DNA from: Proteobacteria bacterium ST_bin16
GTDB taxonomy: Bacteria; Pseudomonadota; Gammaproteobacteria; Burkholderiales; Nitrosomonadaceae
Length of the DNA stretch: 64,000 nucleotides
Direction of reading: 5' to 3'
Assembly: GCA_002083595.1 (NCBI GenBank)
Contig: MSXT01000004.1
Location: 1 to 64,000, forward strand
In this document: positions 36,285 through 44,585 of the stretch, one piece after another
How positions within the stretch are numbered: position 1 is the first letter of the stretch
Layout of the letters: every line of letters begins with the position of its first letter
Position numbers and translations under genes: made by a program
The notes under the pieces: model-generated
What the model saw: the letters and a program-made list of their open reading frames with translations, nothing else
The model's database searches: none
What the model was told of the DNA's origin: nothing

Positions 36285-38359
36285 GTATCTCCCCTGTAGA
36301 ACATTCCGCATCGCTTCGCATCGGGTCGGTTGAATTTGTTTCTCCTGATGAAATTAAAGTTGGCCTCGATCTGGAAGCTCCAGAAGGGATAGCTGCGAAC
36401 GCTGGAATTCCAAGATCGTTCCCGCGTATCAATAGTTATGTTCTTATTGCAACCGAGGCAGGCCACATTGTGGCTCAAGTGGAATGGATTGCAGTCGAGC
36501 GATCCCCTTTTCCAAAACGCAAAGGTTTTCAGGATTATGGCCTTGTTGATTTACCTTTCCCATTGCGAAAAATGCGAGTTAATCCTCTCGGCCTTTTGAA
36601 GAGGGATGGTGCAAAGTTCACATTCAAGCGCGGCATCCACGGTTTTCCGAGCGTAGGCGAACCTGTTTTGATCCCAACCGACGACCAGCTTAGAGCAATT
36701 GTTGAATCGGGTGAGAAAAGGAGGGTCAAGATTGGCACTAGTCCAATGGCTGCAAACGCTGATGTATGTGTCGATCCAGACAGGTTGTTTGGACGGCATA
36801 TTGCTGTGCTTGGAAATACAGGCAGCGGGAAATCCTGTTCTGTTGCAGGGCTAATTCAGTGGTCTTTGGCAGCAGCTAAGGAAGAAATAGACAGGAAGAC
36901 TGGGTTGGGGATAGAAGCAGGAAAAAGATACCCTAATGCAAGATTTATAATCCTCGACCCCAATGGTGAGTACGCTAAGGTTTTCAAAGATTCTGGACGG
37001 GTATTTCAAGTTGGAAATGACGCAAATCCGCTTCAGGTGCCGCTGTGGCTTTGGAATAGCGCCGAATGGTGTTCATTCACACAAGCAAGCTCCAAAGCGC
37101 AAGTTCCTTTGCTGAAAAGAGCACTTCGTGCAATGCGCAACGAGCAATTTGAGTTGAGCGAAGAGCTAAATATACGGATCAAGAGATTCTTGGGCACCAT
37201 TTTGATTAGCGCTAGCCATGAAAGAAGCGTAGGTTCTCCGTGGGGATCGTTCCCAAAGCCAAAGAATTTCTTTGAGAAGCTTTGTAAGTGGCTGGAAAGC
37301 ACGGAGTTTTTGCAGAATCAGCTAGGTGCGAATGACGTTAGGCTCAACAATCTCACAACCAAATTAACCTCGTATAAAAACGCTCGACAAGGGCAATACC
37401 CAACCTATGACTCTACTATCGGAGAGATTACAGAGATCATTGATGAAATGTCAGCGGCATTTGCATTGTTTGGGGGAACAGATAACGATCTACTACCTAA
37501 AAATGAAGATGCTCCAACAAAGTTTTCTGGTAATGTTTTTGTCAATTATCTTGAGGCTTTAGCGCAAGAGACAGGAAACGAACAGTATGTGGAATTTCTG
37601 TTGGCACGCATTAAGACTATGCTCGCAGATACGCGCATGAAGGGCATAATTGGTGATGAAATTGAAATGTCGCTCAGAGGGTGGCTGGAATCCTATATTG
37701 GAAACGATAGTGCCCAATATGGCTGTGTTACAGTAATTGATTTATCTTTGGTTCCTGCGGATATAGTTCACATTGTAACTGCCGTCGTCGCGCGAATGAG
37801 TTTTGAAGCATTGCAAAGATACAGAAAGCTACATGGAAAGTCATTGCCTACTGTTCTGGTTATGGAAGAGGCGCATACTTTTATCAAGCGCTACAAGGAC
37901 GATTCAGAAAGTCAAAGTGCTGCTTCAATTTGCTGCCAAGTCTTTGAAAAAATATCAAGAGAGGGAAGAAAATTTGGGCTTGGTTTAATGATTTCCTCTC
38001 AGCGGCCATCAGAACTCTCGCCAACCGTTCTGTCGCAATGCAATACCTTTTTGTTACATCGTGTTAGCAATGATCGAGACCAAGAGCTAATTCACAGATT
38101 GGTTCCCGATAATCTTCGAGGTCTTTTACGGGAATTGCCATCGCTGCCTTCCCAGCAAGCTATATTACTAGGCTGGGCATCGGAGTTACCTATATTGGTG
38201 AGAATGAATGATTTAGAGGATCACGAGCGCCCTCAGTCAGATGACCCTGACTTTTGGGAAGTTTGGTCTCGCACAAAGGAACGAAGGCTGGATTGGGATC
38301 AAATTGTTTCAGATTGGCAGCAATCTGCACCGTCGCATGATAACAATCAATCGGGATAG
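36281..38359 (+). CDS. HerA/FtsK-type ATPase
   Basis: 692 residues. An N-terminal beta-rich HAS-barrel-like region (about 1-160; SPDEIKVGLDLEAPE, FPRINSYVLI) precedes Walker A LGNTGSGKSCSVAG (177-190), ILDPNGEYAKVF (about 224-235) and Walker B PTVLVMEEAHTF (about 523-534), followed by ISREGRKFGLGLMISSQRPSEL and the sensor/arginine region. This is the HerA hexameric DNA-translocase architecture. HerA partners SIR2 in a known two-gene defence pair where the proteins form a large complex; here Argonaute and SMEK proteins are encoded in the same operon. It is the last gene of the operon. Confidence 0.9.
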   Translation: MSISPVEHSASLRIGSVEFVSPDEIKVGLDLEAPEGIAANAGIPRSFPRINSYVLIATEAGHIVAQVEWIAVERSPFPKRKGFQDYGLVDLPFPLRKMRVNPLGLLKRDGAKFTFKRGIHGFPSVGEPVLIPTDDQLRAIVESGEKRRVKIGTSPMAANADVCVDPDRLFGRHIAVLGNTGSGKSCSVAGLIQWSLAAAKEEIDRKTGLGIEAGKRYPNARFIILDPNGEYAKVFKDSGRVFQVGNDANPLQVPLWLWNSAEWCSFTQASSKAQVPLLKRALRAMRNEQFELSEELNIRIKRFLGTILISASHERSVGSPWGSFPKPKNFFEKLCKWLESTEFLQNQLGANDVRLNNLTTKLTSYKNARQGQYPTYDSTIGEITEIIDEMSAAFALFGGTDNDLLPKNEDAPTKFSGNVFVNYLEALAQETGNEQYVEFLLARIKTMLADTRMKGIIGDEIEMSLRGWLESYIGNDSAQYGCVTVIDLSLVPADIVHIVTAVVARMSFEALQRYRKLHGKSLPTVLVMEEAHTFIKRYKDDSESQSAASICCQVFEKISREGRKFGLGLMISSQRPSELSPTVLSQCNTFLLHRVSNDRDQELIHRLVPDNLRGLLRELPSLPSQQAILLGWASELPILVRMNDLEDHERPQSDDPDFWEVWSRTKERRLDWDQIVSDWQQSAPSHDNNQSG

Positions 38360-38617
38360 TGATAATTGATTGCTGTTTAAAAAATGTTTTTTTATCCCTC
38401 TTAAAGGGAGGTTTATAAATAGAAGAAGTACACAGGGGTCTTGCCCCCTCAAAAGTCAAGAAAAATGACGGTTTCCATTTGGCGCTACGCTGAATAGACC
38501 CTCCGCAATTTTTCTGGACTTTTTCACCACCGCCTTAGTCGCCCTAGTCGGCAGAGGTTATGCGCGAGGCAAAACGCTTCGCTCAGAACCTCAACACCGA
38601 ATTAAGGAGAAAAGACT
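38360..38617. other. Intergenic region, operon end and ardA promoter
   Basis: 258 bases. A weak stem AGGGG-tcttgc-CCCCT near 38434-38451 followed by AAAAG could end the defence operon. The second half leads to ardA, whose RBS TTAAGGAGAAAA is strong. No promoter is clear enough to call. Confidence 0.4.
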
Positions 38618-39133
38618 ATGAGCACCGATATCAAAATCTATGTAGCAGATTTGGCGGCTTACAATAACGGCAAACTTCACGGCGTTTGGATCGATGCTAC
38701 CGACGACCTGGATGCTATCCGGGAACAAGTCAGTCAGATGCTGGCAGAGAGCCCCGAAGATTTTGCAGAAGAATACGCGATACATGACCATGAAGGGTTT
38801 GGTGGCTACGCCTTGAGTGAATATGCAGGGCTTGAAACCACGCATGAAATCGCTTGCTTTATCGAAGAATATCCGGACTTTGGCGGGGAGTTGCTAAACA
38901 ATTTCGGCGGCGACCTGGAGGAAGCCAGAGCAGCGGCAGAAGAAAATTATTGCGGCTGCTACAAATCGCTAGCTGACTACGCGCAGGAATTGACCGAGGA
39001 AACGACAGAAATCCCTGAGAATCTTTCTTACTATATCGACTACGAGCGCATGGGGCGCGATATGGGACTAAACGGCGATGTGTACACCATAGAAACCGGT
39101 TACGAAGAAATTCACATTTTCTGGAACCACTAA
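38618..39133 (+). CDS. ardA: Antirestriction protein ArdA
   Basis: 171 residues, strongly acidic. IKIYVADLAAYNNGKLHGVWI with DATDD at the start, EEYAIHDHEGFGGYALSEYAGL in the centre and a tail with NLSYYIDYERMGRDMGLNGD are typical ArdA. The protein mimics B-form DNA and inhibits type I restriction enzymes, protecting a mobile element on entry. It lies immediately after the Argonaute/SIR2/HerA operon in the mobile island and is followed by a terminator-like hairpin. Confidence 0.92.
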   Translation: MSTDIKIYVADLAAYNNGKLHGVWIDATDDLDAIREQVSQMLAESPEDFAEEYAIHDHEGFGGYALSEYAGLETTHEIACFIEEYPDFGGELLNNFGGDLEEARAAAEENYCGCYKSLADYAQELTEETTEIPENLSYYIDYERMGRDMGLNGDVYTIETGYEEIHIFWNH

Positions 39134-39141
39134 AGCAATTC

Positions 39142-39173
39142 AGACGCTGCTGGCCCAGGCTGGCAGCGTCTTA
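39142..39173 (+). terminator. Probable terminator of ardA
   Basis: AGACGCTGC / GCAGCGTCT stem with a 12-nt loop that itself can pair, followed by a weak TTACTTATGT stretch. Confidence 0.6.
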
Positions 39174-39261
39174 CTTATGTGTTTAAAGGAAAATCGCGCC
39201 GCCGAAATCTTTCAGCTTTCGGCGATGGGTTTAGAATCAAGGCCGTCAATGGTAATCAGCA

Positions 39262-39552
39262 TTACAAATGCTGTTTGATGTCCATACGGCCATGCAGGAT
39301 GCGGACAATTTCGATCAGGCCTTTTTTGTGGCGGTAAAAAATCACGTGCTTGCCGACACCGTACTTAAAATACCCCTCTCGAATGTCATCGCATGCGCGG
39401 CCCAGACCGGGTTTGTCCGCCAGATCGTGAAACGCAGCGTCAAGCTGTGTCAGGTAACTTATCTGCTGAGCCTTCCCCCATTGCCTGCGCGTATAGCGGC
39501 CAATGGCAAGCAAGTCATCCCTGGCTTTCTTCGTGAGGATGAACGATCCCAT
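39262..39552 (-). CDS. parE: ParE family toxin
   Basis: 96 residues: FILTKKARDDLLAIGRYTRR, LTQLDAAFHDLADKPGLGRA and the strand YFKYGVGKHVIFYRHKKGLIE ending in VRILHGRMDI, the RelE/ParE fold and the ParE subfamily pattern. ParE toxins poison DNA gyrase. It follows the ParD gene with no gap, giving the standard antitoxin-first operon that would stabilise the island. Confidence 0.92.
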   Translation of the reverse strand: MGSFILTKKARDDLLAIGRYTRRQWGKAQQISYLTQLDAAFHDLADKPGLGRACDDIREGYFKYGVGKHVIFYRHKKGLIEIVRILHGRMDIKQHL

Positions 39553-39795
39553 CTATTCATCGCTTTCCAGTTCATCCAGGAGGTTTTGCAGGGAATAATC
39601 GGCAGGGCCACTTTGCTCGCCTTCGGCTAGTGCTTTTCGCAGCGCTTCCAGCTTCGCCTCACGCTCCTCCAATAGGCGTAGCCCTGCGCGTATTGCTTCG
39701 CTTGCTGAGCCGTAGCGTCCGGTTTCAATCTGATGCGCCAGGAATTTTTCAAAATGCTCACCCAGCGTAACGCTAGTGTTTTTTTGTATCGCCAT
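39553..39795 (-). CDS. parD: ParD family antitoxin
   Basis: 80 residues. N-terminal ribbon-helix-helix NTSVTLGEHFEKFLAHQIET then GRYGSASEAIRAGLRLLEERE, a characteristic ParD motif, followed by an acidic tail that would wrap ParE. It normally represses its own operon. Adjacent to parE. Confidence 0.92.
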   Translation of the reverse strand: MAIQKNTSVTLGEHFEKFLAHQIETGRYGSASEAIRAGLRLLEEREAKLEALRKALAEGEQSGPADYSLQNLLDELESDE

Positions 39796-39874
39796 ATTCT
39801 ACCCCCTTAAGTTAGCGTGCCTATACCTAATCATAATATTTATTGGTATTAATGGCAATTTAAACCTTCCAGGA

Positions 39875-40435
39875 TCAAATACCTGAAAGCGCCCGCGTCA
39901 GCGTGCGCGGACAAACTCCAAGTTCCTGGGCGACCTCGACCTTGGTTCTCCCTTTGTCTGCTTTCAGCACTTTACGCGCCCAGGCAATTTGCGCCTTGCT
40001 CAGTTTTCTCGGCCGTCCGAATTTCTTGCCCCTGCGCTTGGCAGCGGCCATTTGCTCGCGCGTCCGGCGTGATATGACCGCCCGCTCGTATTCCGCATCG
40101 GACGCGGCATGGATATACCACCGGCGGCCTTCCGGTGTACGGGTATCGATGTTCTGCACCAATGAACGGAACGTAATGCCATCTTTGGTAATGTCGTCCA
40201 GAAAGATAATGGCATCTATCGTTGAGCGAAAGGCGCGGTCAATGGCAGTGATAACAAAGGTATCGCCGGGTTTGAGCGCTCTGCGGACGGCCATCAAGCC
40301 CGGTCGTTTTCTGGCAGTTGCCCGGACAGCCTTATCTTTATAGATACGCACGCACCCAGCGGCATGCAAAGCATCGATCTGCTGCAAGACCATTTGCCGG
40401 TTGGTACTGCATCTTACATATCCTATCAGTGGCAT
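39875..40435 (-). CDS. Small serine recombinase (resolvase/invertase type)
   Basis: 186 residues from ATG 40435; a longer in-frame start at 40534 would add 33 atypical residues. LIGYVRCSTNRQMVLQQIDAL carries the catalytic Ser, followed by GDTFVITAIDRAFRSTIDAI, FRSLVQNIDTRTPEGR and the E-helix YERAVISRRTREQMAAAKRRGKK cut by GRPRKLSKAQ and a C-terminal Hin-type HTH (KGRTKVEVAQELGVCPRTL). Length and HTH match Hin/Gin invertases and Tn3 resolvases. Two related near-palindromic sites in opposite orientation lie just upstream of its start, suggesting inversion of a ~100-bp segment. Confidence 0.85.
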   Translation of the reverse strand: MPLIGYVRCSTNRQMVLQQIDALHAAGCVRIYKDKAVRATARKRPGLMAVRRALKPGDTFVITAIDRAFRSTIDAIIFLDDITKDGITFRSLVQNIDTRTPEGRRWYIHAASDAEYERAVISRRTREQMAAAKRRGKKFGRPRKLSKAQIAWARKVLKADKGRTKVEVAQELGVCPRTLTRALSGI

Positions 40436-40509
40436 TGGTTGTTCGTATTTTTGTTCATTGCACTTGTCTTTTTGCCCATAAATGGCGAAATCGTGAGCCG
40501 GACTCGACT

Positions 40510-40532
40510 GGACAAAAAGGAACCCTTTTGTC
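40510..40532 (+). repeat. Candidate recombination site, left
   Basis: 23-bp imperfect palindrome with half-sites GACAAAAaGGa / GACAAAAgGGt meeting at a central AA. Its inverted partner at 40628-40650 agrees at 20 of 23 positions. Sits upstream of the small serine recombinase. Confidence 0.6.
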
Positions 40533-40627
40533 ATTCATATTTTTCCCTCTTTAGCATTGGTATATTTTTTCTGAAACACGCAGTTTTGCTGACGTGCCAC
40601 ATTTTTATTTGTTGCTGTTAGAATTCT

Positions 40628-40650
40628 GCCAAAAGGGTTCCTTTAAGTCC
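40628..40650 (-). repeat. Candidate recombination site, right (inverted)
   Basis: Reverse complement matches 40510-40532 at 20 of 23 positions, including an uninterrupted 15-bp AAAGGAACCCTTTTG. The enclosed segment is 95 bases and lies upstream of the secreted protein gene at 40685. Confidence 0.6.
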
Positions 40651-40684
40651 TACGCGGGAAAGTGCGAAGCAAGCAAGGAATTTT

Positions 40685-41008
40685 TTGATAAAGATACTTT
40701 TTCTGTTTGCTATCGCGATTCCGCCTGTAACTGCCCTAGCGGCCGATCCCACGCCGACCAACAAGTTTCTCAAGCTGGGCGAGGGAGAACGCTACTGGTA
40801 TCTGGAGGGTGCCGTGGCGACTGTCGCGCACCTGATTGCGACACAGAACCAGCAGAAAGGCGATTGTGCGGCAAGCTGGTACCTAAGAGACCGTGATACC
40901 AAACGAAAATTGATCGAGGATTCGCTTGCTCAAAACCCAACTGAACTGCCGACGACGATCATCCTGGGCTTGCTGACCAGAGCGTGCGGACCGCTGTTGT
41001 CTCAATAA
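40685..41008 (+). CDS. Small secreted protein
   Basis: 107 residues, TTG start with AAGGA upstream. Signal peptide ends VTALAA; the mature part has two Cys (GDCAAS, TRACGP) that could form a disulfide, and helical segments (GERYWYLEGAVATVAHLIA). It resembles the Rap1a/Tai-like small periplasmic helical proteins in size and Cys spacing, but this is weak. It lies just downstream of the candidate invertible segment. Confidence 0.6.
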   Translation: MIKILFLFAIAIPPVTALAADPTPTNKFLKLGEGERYWYLEGAVATVAHLIATQNQQKGDCAASWYLRDRDTKRKLIEDSLAQNPTELPTTIILGLLTRACGPLLSQ

Positions 41009-41083
41009 GGCCATTTACGATTTCTTTACGCTTTCGCTGCTAATATGTACTCAACCACAAATTGCCATAGTGGGGGGAGATGA

Positions 41084-41953
41084 TTGGAAAATGAGCGCAA
41101 AGACCCGATGACCATACCGGACGGCATGGCGTTTGAGTCTCTTCCATCCTGGCTTCGTGATCTCATCGACATCAATAATGAAAGCGCCGGGCGTGAAACG
41201 GGACGGATAAAGCGCTTCTCGGCATCCAGCCGCTATGAAGGGCCGGAATCCCAAAAGCGCGAGAAAGAACGCAAACTCAGCAATTTGATGTATCTACTGC
41301 AAAATCCTCACTATGCCCGTTTGTACCGGCAAGCAGTCGATGCCGTTGATGAAGTGGACAGAGCAGCTGCACGGGCCTTGTTCAAACTCGAACGTGAAAG
41401 CGAAGTTGCGGCACAACGCCTTCGGGAATTAAAAGAAGCCGCCGCGCAATTACCCGACGGGCGTAGAGTGTTCCAATCGAAGAATGGGCGTATTTATACC
41501 GAAGATTCTGAGGATGTCACGCATCTACGCGATGCGATGACAGGGTTAACTGATGTTTCCCCAAGTTGGGAAGAATTCCAGGAAGCCAGGGATCATGCCA
41601 AAGATATTGAACGGCGCAAGCAGGAAGTCGAAACCTATCAACTTGAAATTATCAATCCCGCTAAAGAGCGGCTAGCCGATACTGAAAATCCGTTATCGAC
41701 AGAAGAATTGGAACACCTTGGCACTCTAAAGGATCGTGCACCCAGCGATGTGCGGGCGCAATACGACACGTTGGAGAATGCACCCATCAAGACCAACAAT
41801 ATGCCTGCCAGAAACAGTGTGGCGGATGAATTATTCGGCTCTTACGAACCCAATGCGCCAAAAGTCCAAAACCACTTTAAGGCTGCAAGCGAGCACGAGC
41901 CGTACGGCTCGTCGGCAACGCAGTTGCCGACGATGGCTCCAAAGATTACATAA
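41084..41953 (+). CDS. Mobile-element protein, coiled coil, DELFGSY C-terminal motif
   Basis: 289 residues, TTG start (GGGGGGAGA upstream); ATG 41108 is an alternative. Charged, mostly helical: EKERKLSNLMYLLQNPHYARL, a long coiled coil around VDRAAARALFKLERESEVAA, and RDHAKDIERRKQEVETYQLEI. Near its C-terminus NSVADELFGSYEPNAP recurs almost identically in the short frame at 44496. Function unknown; context is the mobilisation region of the island. Confidence 0.6.
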   Translation: MENERKDPMTIPDGMAFESLPSWLRDLIDINNESAGRETGRIKRFSASSRYEGPESQKREKERKLSNLMYLLQNPHYARLYRQAVDAVDEVDRAAARALFKLERESEVAAQRLRELKEAAAQLPDGRRVFQSKNGRIYTEDSEDVTHLRDAMTGLTDVSPSWEEFQEARDHAKDIERRKQEVETYQLEIINPAKERLADTENPLSTEELEHLGTLKDRAPSDVRAQYDTLENAPIKTNNMPARNSVADELFGSYEPNAPKVQNHFKAASEHEPYGSSATQLPTMAPKIT

Positions 41954-42128
41954 CTTAAGCCGTCATATTGACAGCAAGCGGTTGTGCACTTGGATTGAGA
42001 TCCATTACAGGCGAGCGTCAGAAATTTTGCGACTGGTTAATATGTGAGAATTCCATTTTTTACAAAATCTTAGTGTTCGTGATATAGAGTATAGGAGCAA
42101 TAACAGAATTGAGTGAAACAGAGCCGAT

Positions 42129-42704
42129 ATGCCGCGCATTGACTTTGATCAAGTAGTGAAACCGGATATTGAATATACGGTGGCATTGATAAAGCAATTG
42201 CATGCCGGTCAAACAGATCAAACCGGCAAGCCCTATGCCAATCATCCTCAGCGCGTGGCCCACAACGTCAGAAGGCTTTTTCCGGATTGCAGTGATGATG
42301 TTGTCATGGCGGCACTACTGCATGACGTGATCGAAGATTGCGGTATCAGTGAAACTGATTTGAGACAGAAAAACTATACGGAAACGTGTATTAAAATCGT
42401 GTCCCTGGTTACGAAGAATCCGGAAGACAAACGCAATTATGATGAAGTGATCGACAATTTGGTTGCCTCCGGAAACAGAGAGGCCATGATGGTCAAGATT
42501 GCGGACAATATGGACAACCTACACCCCCGGCGAGTTGAAGAGCTTTGTCAGATCGATCCTGAAAAAGCGCAAAGGCTTGGCGAGCGTTACCGGCGATCCA
42601 TAGAAAAGCTTGCTGGTGCATTGAAGATAGACAAAGACCGCGTATTCGGATTGATTGAAAGTATTCCATCTTCCAATCCGAAAATTCAGGAAGTGAAGTT
42701 GTAA
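42129..42704 (+). CDS. HD-domain hydrolase, SpoT/MESH1-like
   Basis: 191 residues. HPQRVAHNV then AALLHDVIEDCG and MMVKIADNMDNL match the metal-binding HD motifs of (p)ppGpp 3'-pyrophosphohydrolases (H39, H65-D66, D about 126). YTVALIKQLHAGQTDQTGKP is the usual lead-in (HAGQ..K.G.PY..HP). No synthetase or ACT/TGS domain: a small alarmone hydrolase. It is followed by a small gene and by a RelA/SpoT-like protein at 43014, so it may act as the detoxifying partner of that protein. Confidence 0.85.
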   Translation: MPRIDFDQVVKPDIEYTVALIKQLHAGQTDQTGKPYANHPQRVAHNVRRLFPDCSDDVVMAALLHDVIEDCGISETDLRQKNYTETCIKIVSLVTKNPEDKRNYDEVIDNLVASGNREAMMVKIADNMDNLHPRRVEELCQIDPEKAQRLGERYRRSIEKLAGALKIDKDRVFGLIESIPSSNPKIQEVKL

Positions 42705-42708
42705 ATTT

Positions 42709-42948
42709 ATGGAGACGAAAGCTGTGTCATATCAATATTTCTTGCTAGGCGATACCGTGCCCGTTCGCGTGGCTTTCAATGCCAAAGGGTTTCGCATGGG
42801 CGCGGAAGTCCCGAACCGTGAAAAGGGAATGCTAGTACAGGATGCGACATACCTGAGCCGCTTGGCAACGAGCTTCGAAGTCGAGGAAATCACGCAGGAA
42901 CAGTTTCGCGCACGTGCAGAAGCTATGCTGGGCAAGAGCCTGGAATAA
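42709..42948 (+). CDS. Small hypothetical protein
   Basis: 79 residues 4 bases after the HD gene, so probably co-transcribed. VSYQYFLLGDTVPVRVAFNA with KGFRMGAEVPN and a final helix (EEITQEQFRARAEAMLG) suggest a small alpha/beta protein. No family recognised. Confidence 0.55.
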   Translation: METKAVSYQYFLLGDTVPVRVAFNAKGFRMGAEVPNREKGMLVQDATYLSRLATSFEVEEITQEQFRARAEAMLGKSLE

Positions 42949-43013
42949 AAAGAAGACCTTAAGAGCCTTAAGATAAAAAACAAAACTCAAGGCTGATTAT
43001 GGGGGTGTGAAGT

Positions 43014-44432
43014 ATGGGAGAAGGATTGCAAAATCCTGATCTATCTTTGGAGCAGTTGTATGAGCAGGCAACTCAGGCACAACCTGAGCTGAAAAGCTAC
43101 GGCGAGAATTTCCTTCATTATTTGCAAGAAAAACATCCCGGCCAATTTGACGGTGCCTACTTTGAGCAGGCGCTCCTGAAGGAAATCGAGCGCATCCAGG
43201 ATAAAGTCACAGCTGATTATGATGGAGATCATACCAGAGTCGCCGATATGGTAAGAGGTCGTCTCTTGGTTGAAACACCTGAGCAAATTGAAATCATCCG
43301 TCAGGAAATGACGGCTTTACAGCAGGATATGCGCATTGAAAAGTACAAGGATTTCTATGCTGAGCCACTTTTAACACATTTCAGAACCCTAAATACCCAG
43401 GTTCGCTTGCCAGGCGACCATGTTGCTGAGTTTCGTATCGATCAAATTGATTTGTCGATAGCTGGAGATCAGACACATCACTTGTATGAAGAAATGCAAA
43501 AGATCGAGCGCACGGCCAAGTTGGAAAATCGACCGCTGACCGAAGCCGAAACGGAAAAATGGGAACGTCTCTTAGAAGAACAACGAATAGAATTTGACCG
43601 CGCATCTCACAAAGCCAATCTGGACACACTTCTGAACGAAAAAGGTGCTGCAACACTACAGATTCATAGAAACACCCGTTTGGAAGCGATGGCTGAAACC
43701 TTTGGCAAACTCGGGAAGAACGGCGGCGTTGTTGCCGGGCTAGCGCTGGGCACACTCTCGGGCGCGTTCACGCTGGCGGCGGGCGGATCGAAGGCTGAAG
43801 CCGCGCAGGCAGTTTACGAGGCTGCCGTTCCATATGGCGAAACGCAGCTCGATCTTGCGCACGGTGACTTGAGAGCAGCTGAAAAATCGGCCACCATTGA
43901 AACGGCATCCAATATCGGCTCTCTGGGCGGAGCCGCAGCCGGAGCGGCTATCGGCACGATGATCCTGCCCGGCGTCGGAACAGCTATCGGTGCCGGTATC
44001 GGTGCGCTGGGTGGCGGAGTCGGCACGGGCTATCTCACGGAAAAAATCCATGACAATTATGCGCAGATCAAGAATGAAGCCATCCGGCTTGCGGATGAAG
44101 CCGCCGAGAATTTGACGAACGCCATACAAAATACGAAGCGATCTGTGGCAGCATGGTTTGACCACAAACCGGCGTTAAGCATGCATGCAGCTTTTAGCGC
44201 TCTGCCGAACAGCGTTGCGTCTGATATGCCGCCGGAAGTTGCCGCCCTCGTTGAGGTTAAGGCATCCCGAGCGCTGTTTGCGAAACATTTTGCTGAAGTC
44301 GAACAGCACGGCGGCCTGCCCGAGGTACAGGCTTATATCGATGCAAACCTGCCGGAGACCAAACAGCCTTCACCCGTTGCCGAAAATCATCCTGTACGTT
44401 ATATACACTCACCCGTGCCGGGATTGAGATAG
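43014..44432 (+). CDS. RelA/SpoT-like domain protein with glycine-zipper membrane segments
   Basis: 472 residues. Residues about 65-165 resemble the RelA/SpoT-type nucleotidyltransferase of toxins and mobile elements: YDGDHTRVADMVRGRLLVETPEQ then HVAEFRIDQIDLSIA and THHLYEEMQKIE. Residues 236-258 and 301-340 are Gly/Ala zippers (GGVVAGLALGTLSGAF; GGAAAGAAIGTMILPGVG), likely membrane-inserting. The C-terminal ~130 residues are helical. Key residues of canonical ppGpp synthetases are not all obvious, so activity is unproven. With the HD hydrolase at 42129 it resembles a toxSAS-type toxin/hydrolase-antitoxin pair, or a nucleotide-toxin with a membrane pore domain. Confidence 0.6.
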   Translation: MGEGLQNPDLSLEQLYEQATQAQPELKSYGENFLHYLQEKHPGQFDGAYFEQALLKEIERIQDKVTADYDGDHTRVADMVRGRLLVETPEQIEIIRQEMTALQQDMRIEKYKDFYAEPLLTHFRTLNTQVRLPGDHVAEFRIDQIDLSIAGDQTHHLYEEMQKIERTAKLENRPLTEAETEKWERLLEEQRIEFDRASHKANLDTLLNEKGAATLQIHRNTRLEAMAETFGKLGKNGGVVAGLALGTLSGAFTLAAGGSKAEAAQAVYEAAVPYGETQLDLAHGDLRAAEKSATIETASNIGSLGGAAAGAAIGTMILPGVGTAIGAGIGALGGGVGTGYLTEKIHDNYAQIKNEAIRLADEAAENLTNAIQNTKRSVAAWFDHKPALSMHAAFSALPNSVASDMPPEVAALVEVKASRALFAKHFAEVEQHGGLPEVQAYIDANLPETKQPSPVAENHPVRYIHSPVPGLR

Positions 44433-44495
44433 TACGAAATCTCTCGGTAACTTATCCGTTAGATTTCATGACTTATAGAATTGGCCACATCACGC

Positions 44496-44585
44496 ATGAA
44501 TGAGCTAACCAGAAACGAAACGGCAGACGAATTATTCGGCTCTTACCGACCCAATGCAGTTTATGATGAAAATGGCGCAGCTTAA
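44496..44585 (+). CDS. Short frame repeating the ADELFGSY motif
   Basis: 29 residues, MNELTRNETADELFGSY then RPNAVYDENGAA. The DNA at about 44522-44556 is nearly identical to 41823-41857 in the gene at 41084. It may be a remnant of a duplicated gene end or a real microprotein. No clear RBS. Its last 4 bases overlap the end of the convergent methyltransferase gene. Confidence 0.35.
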   Translation: MNELTRNETADELFGSYRPNAVYDENGAA

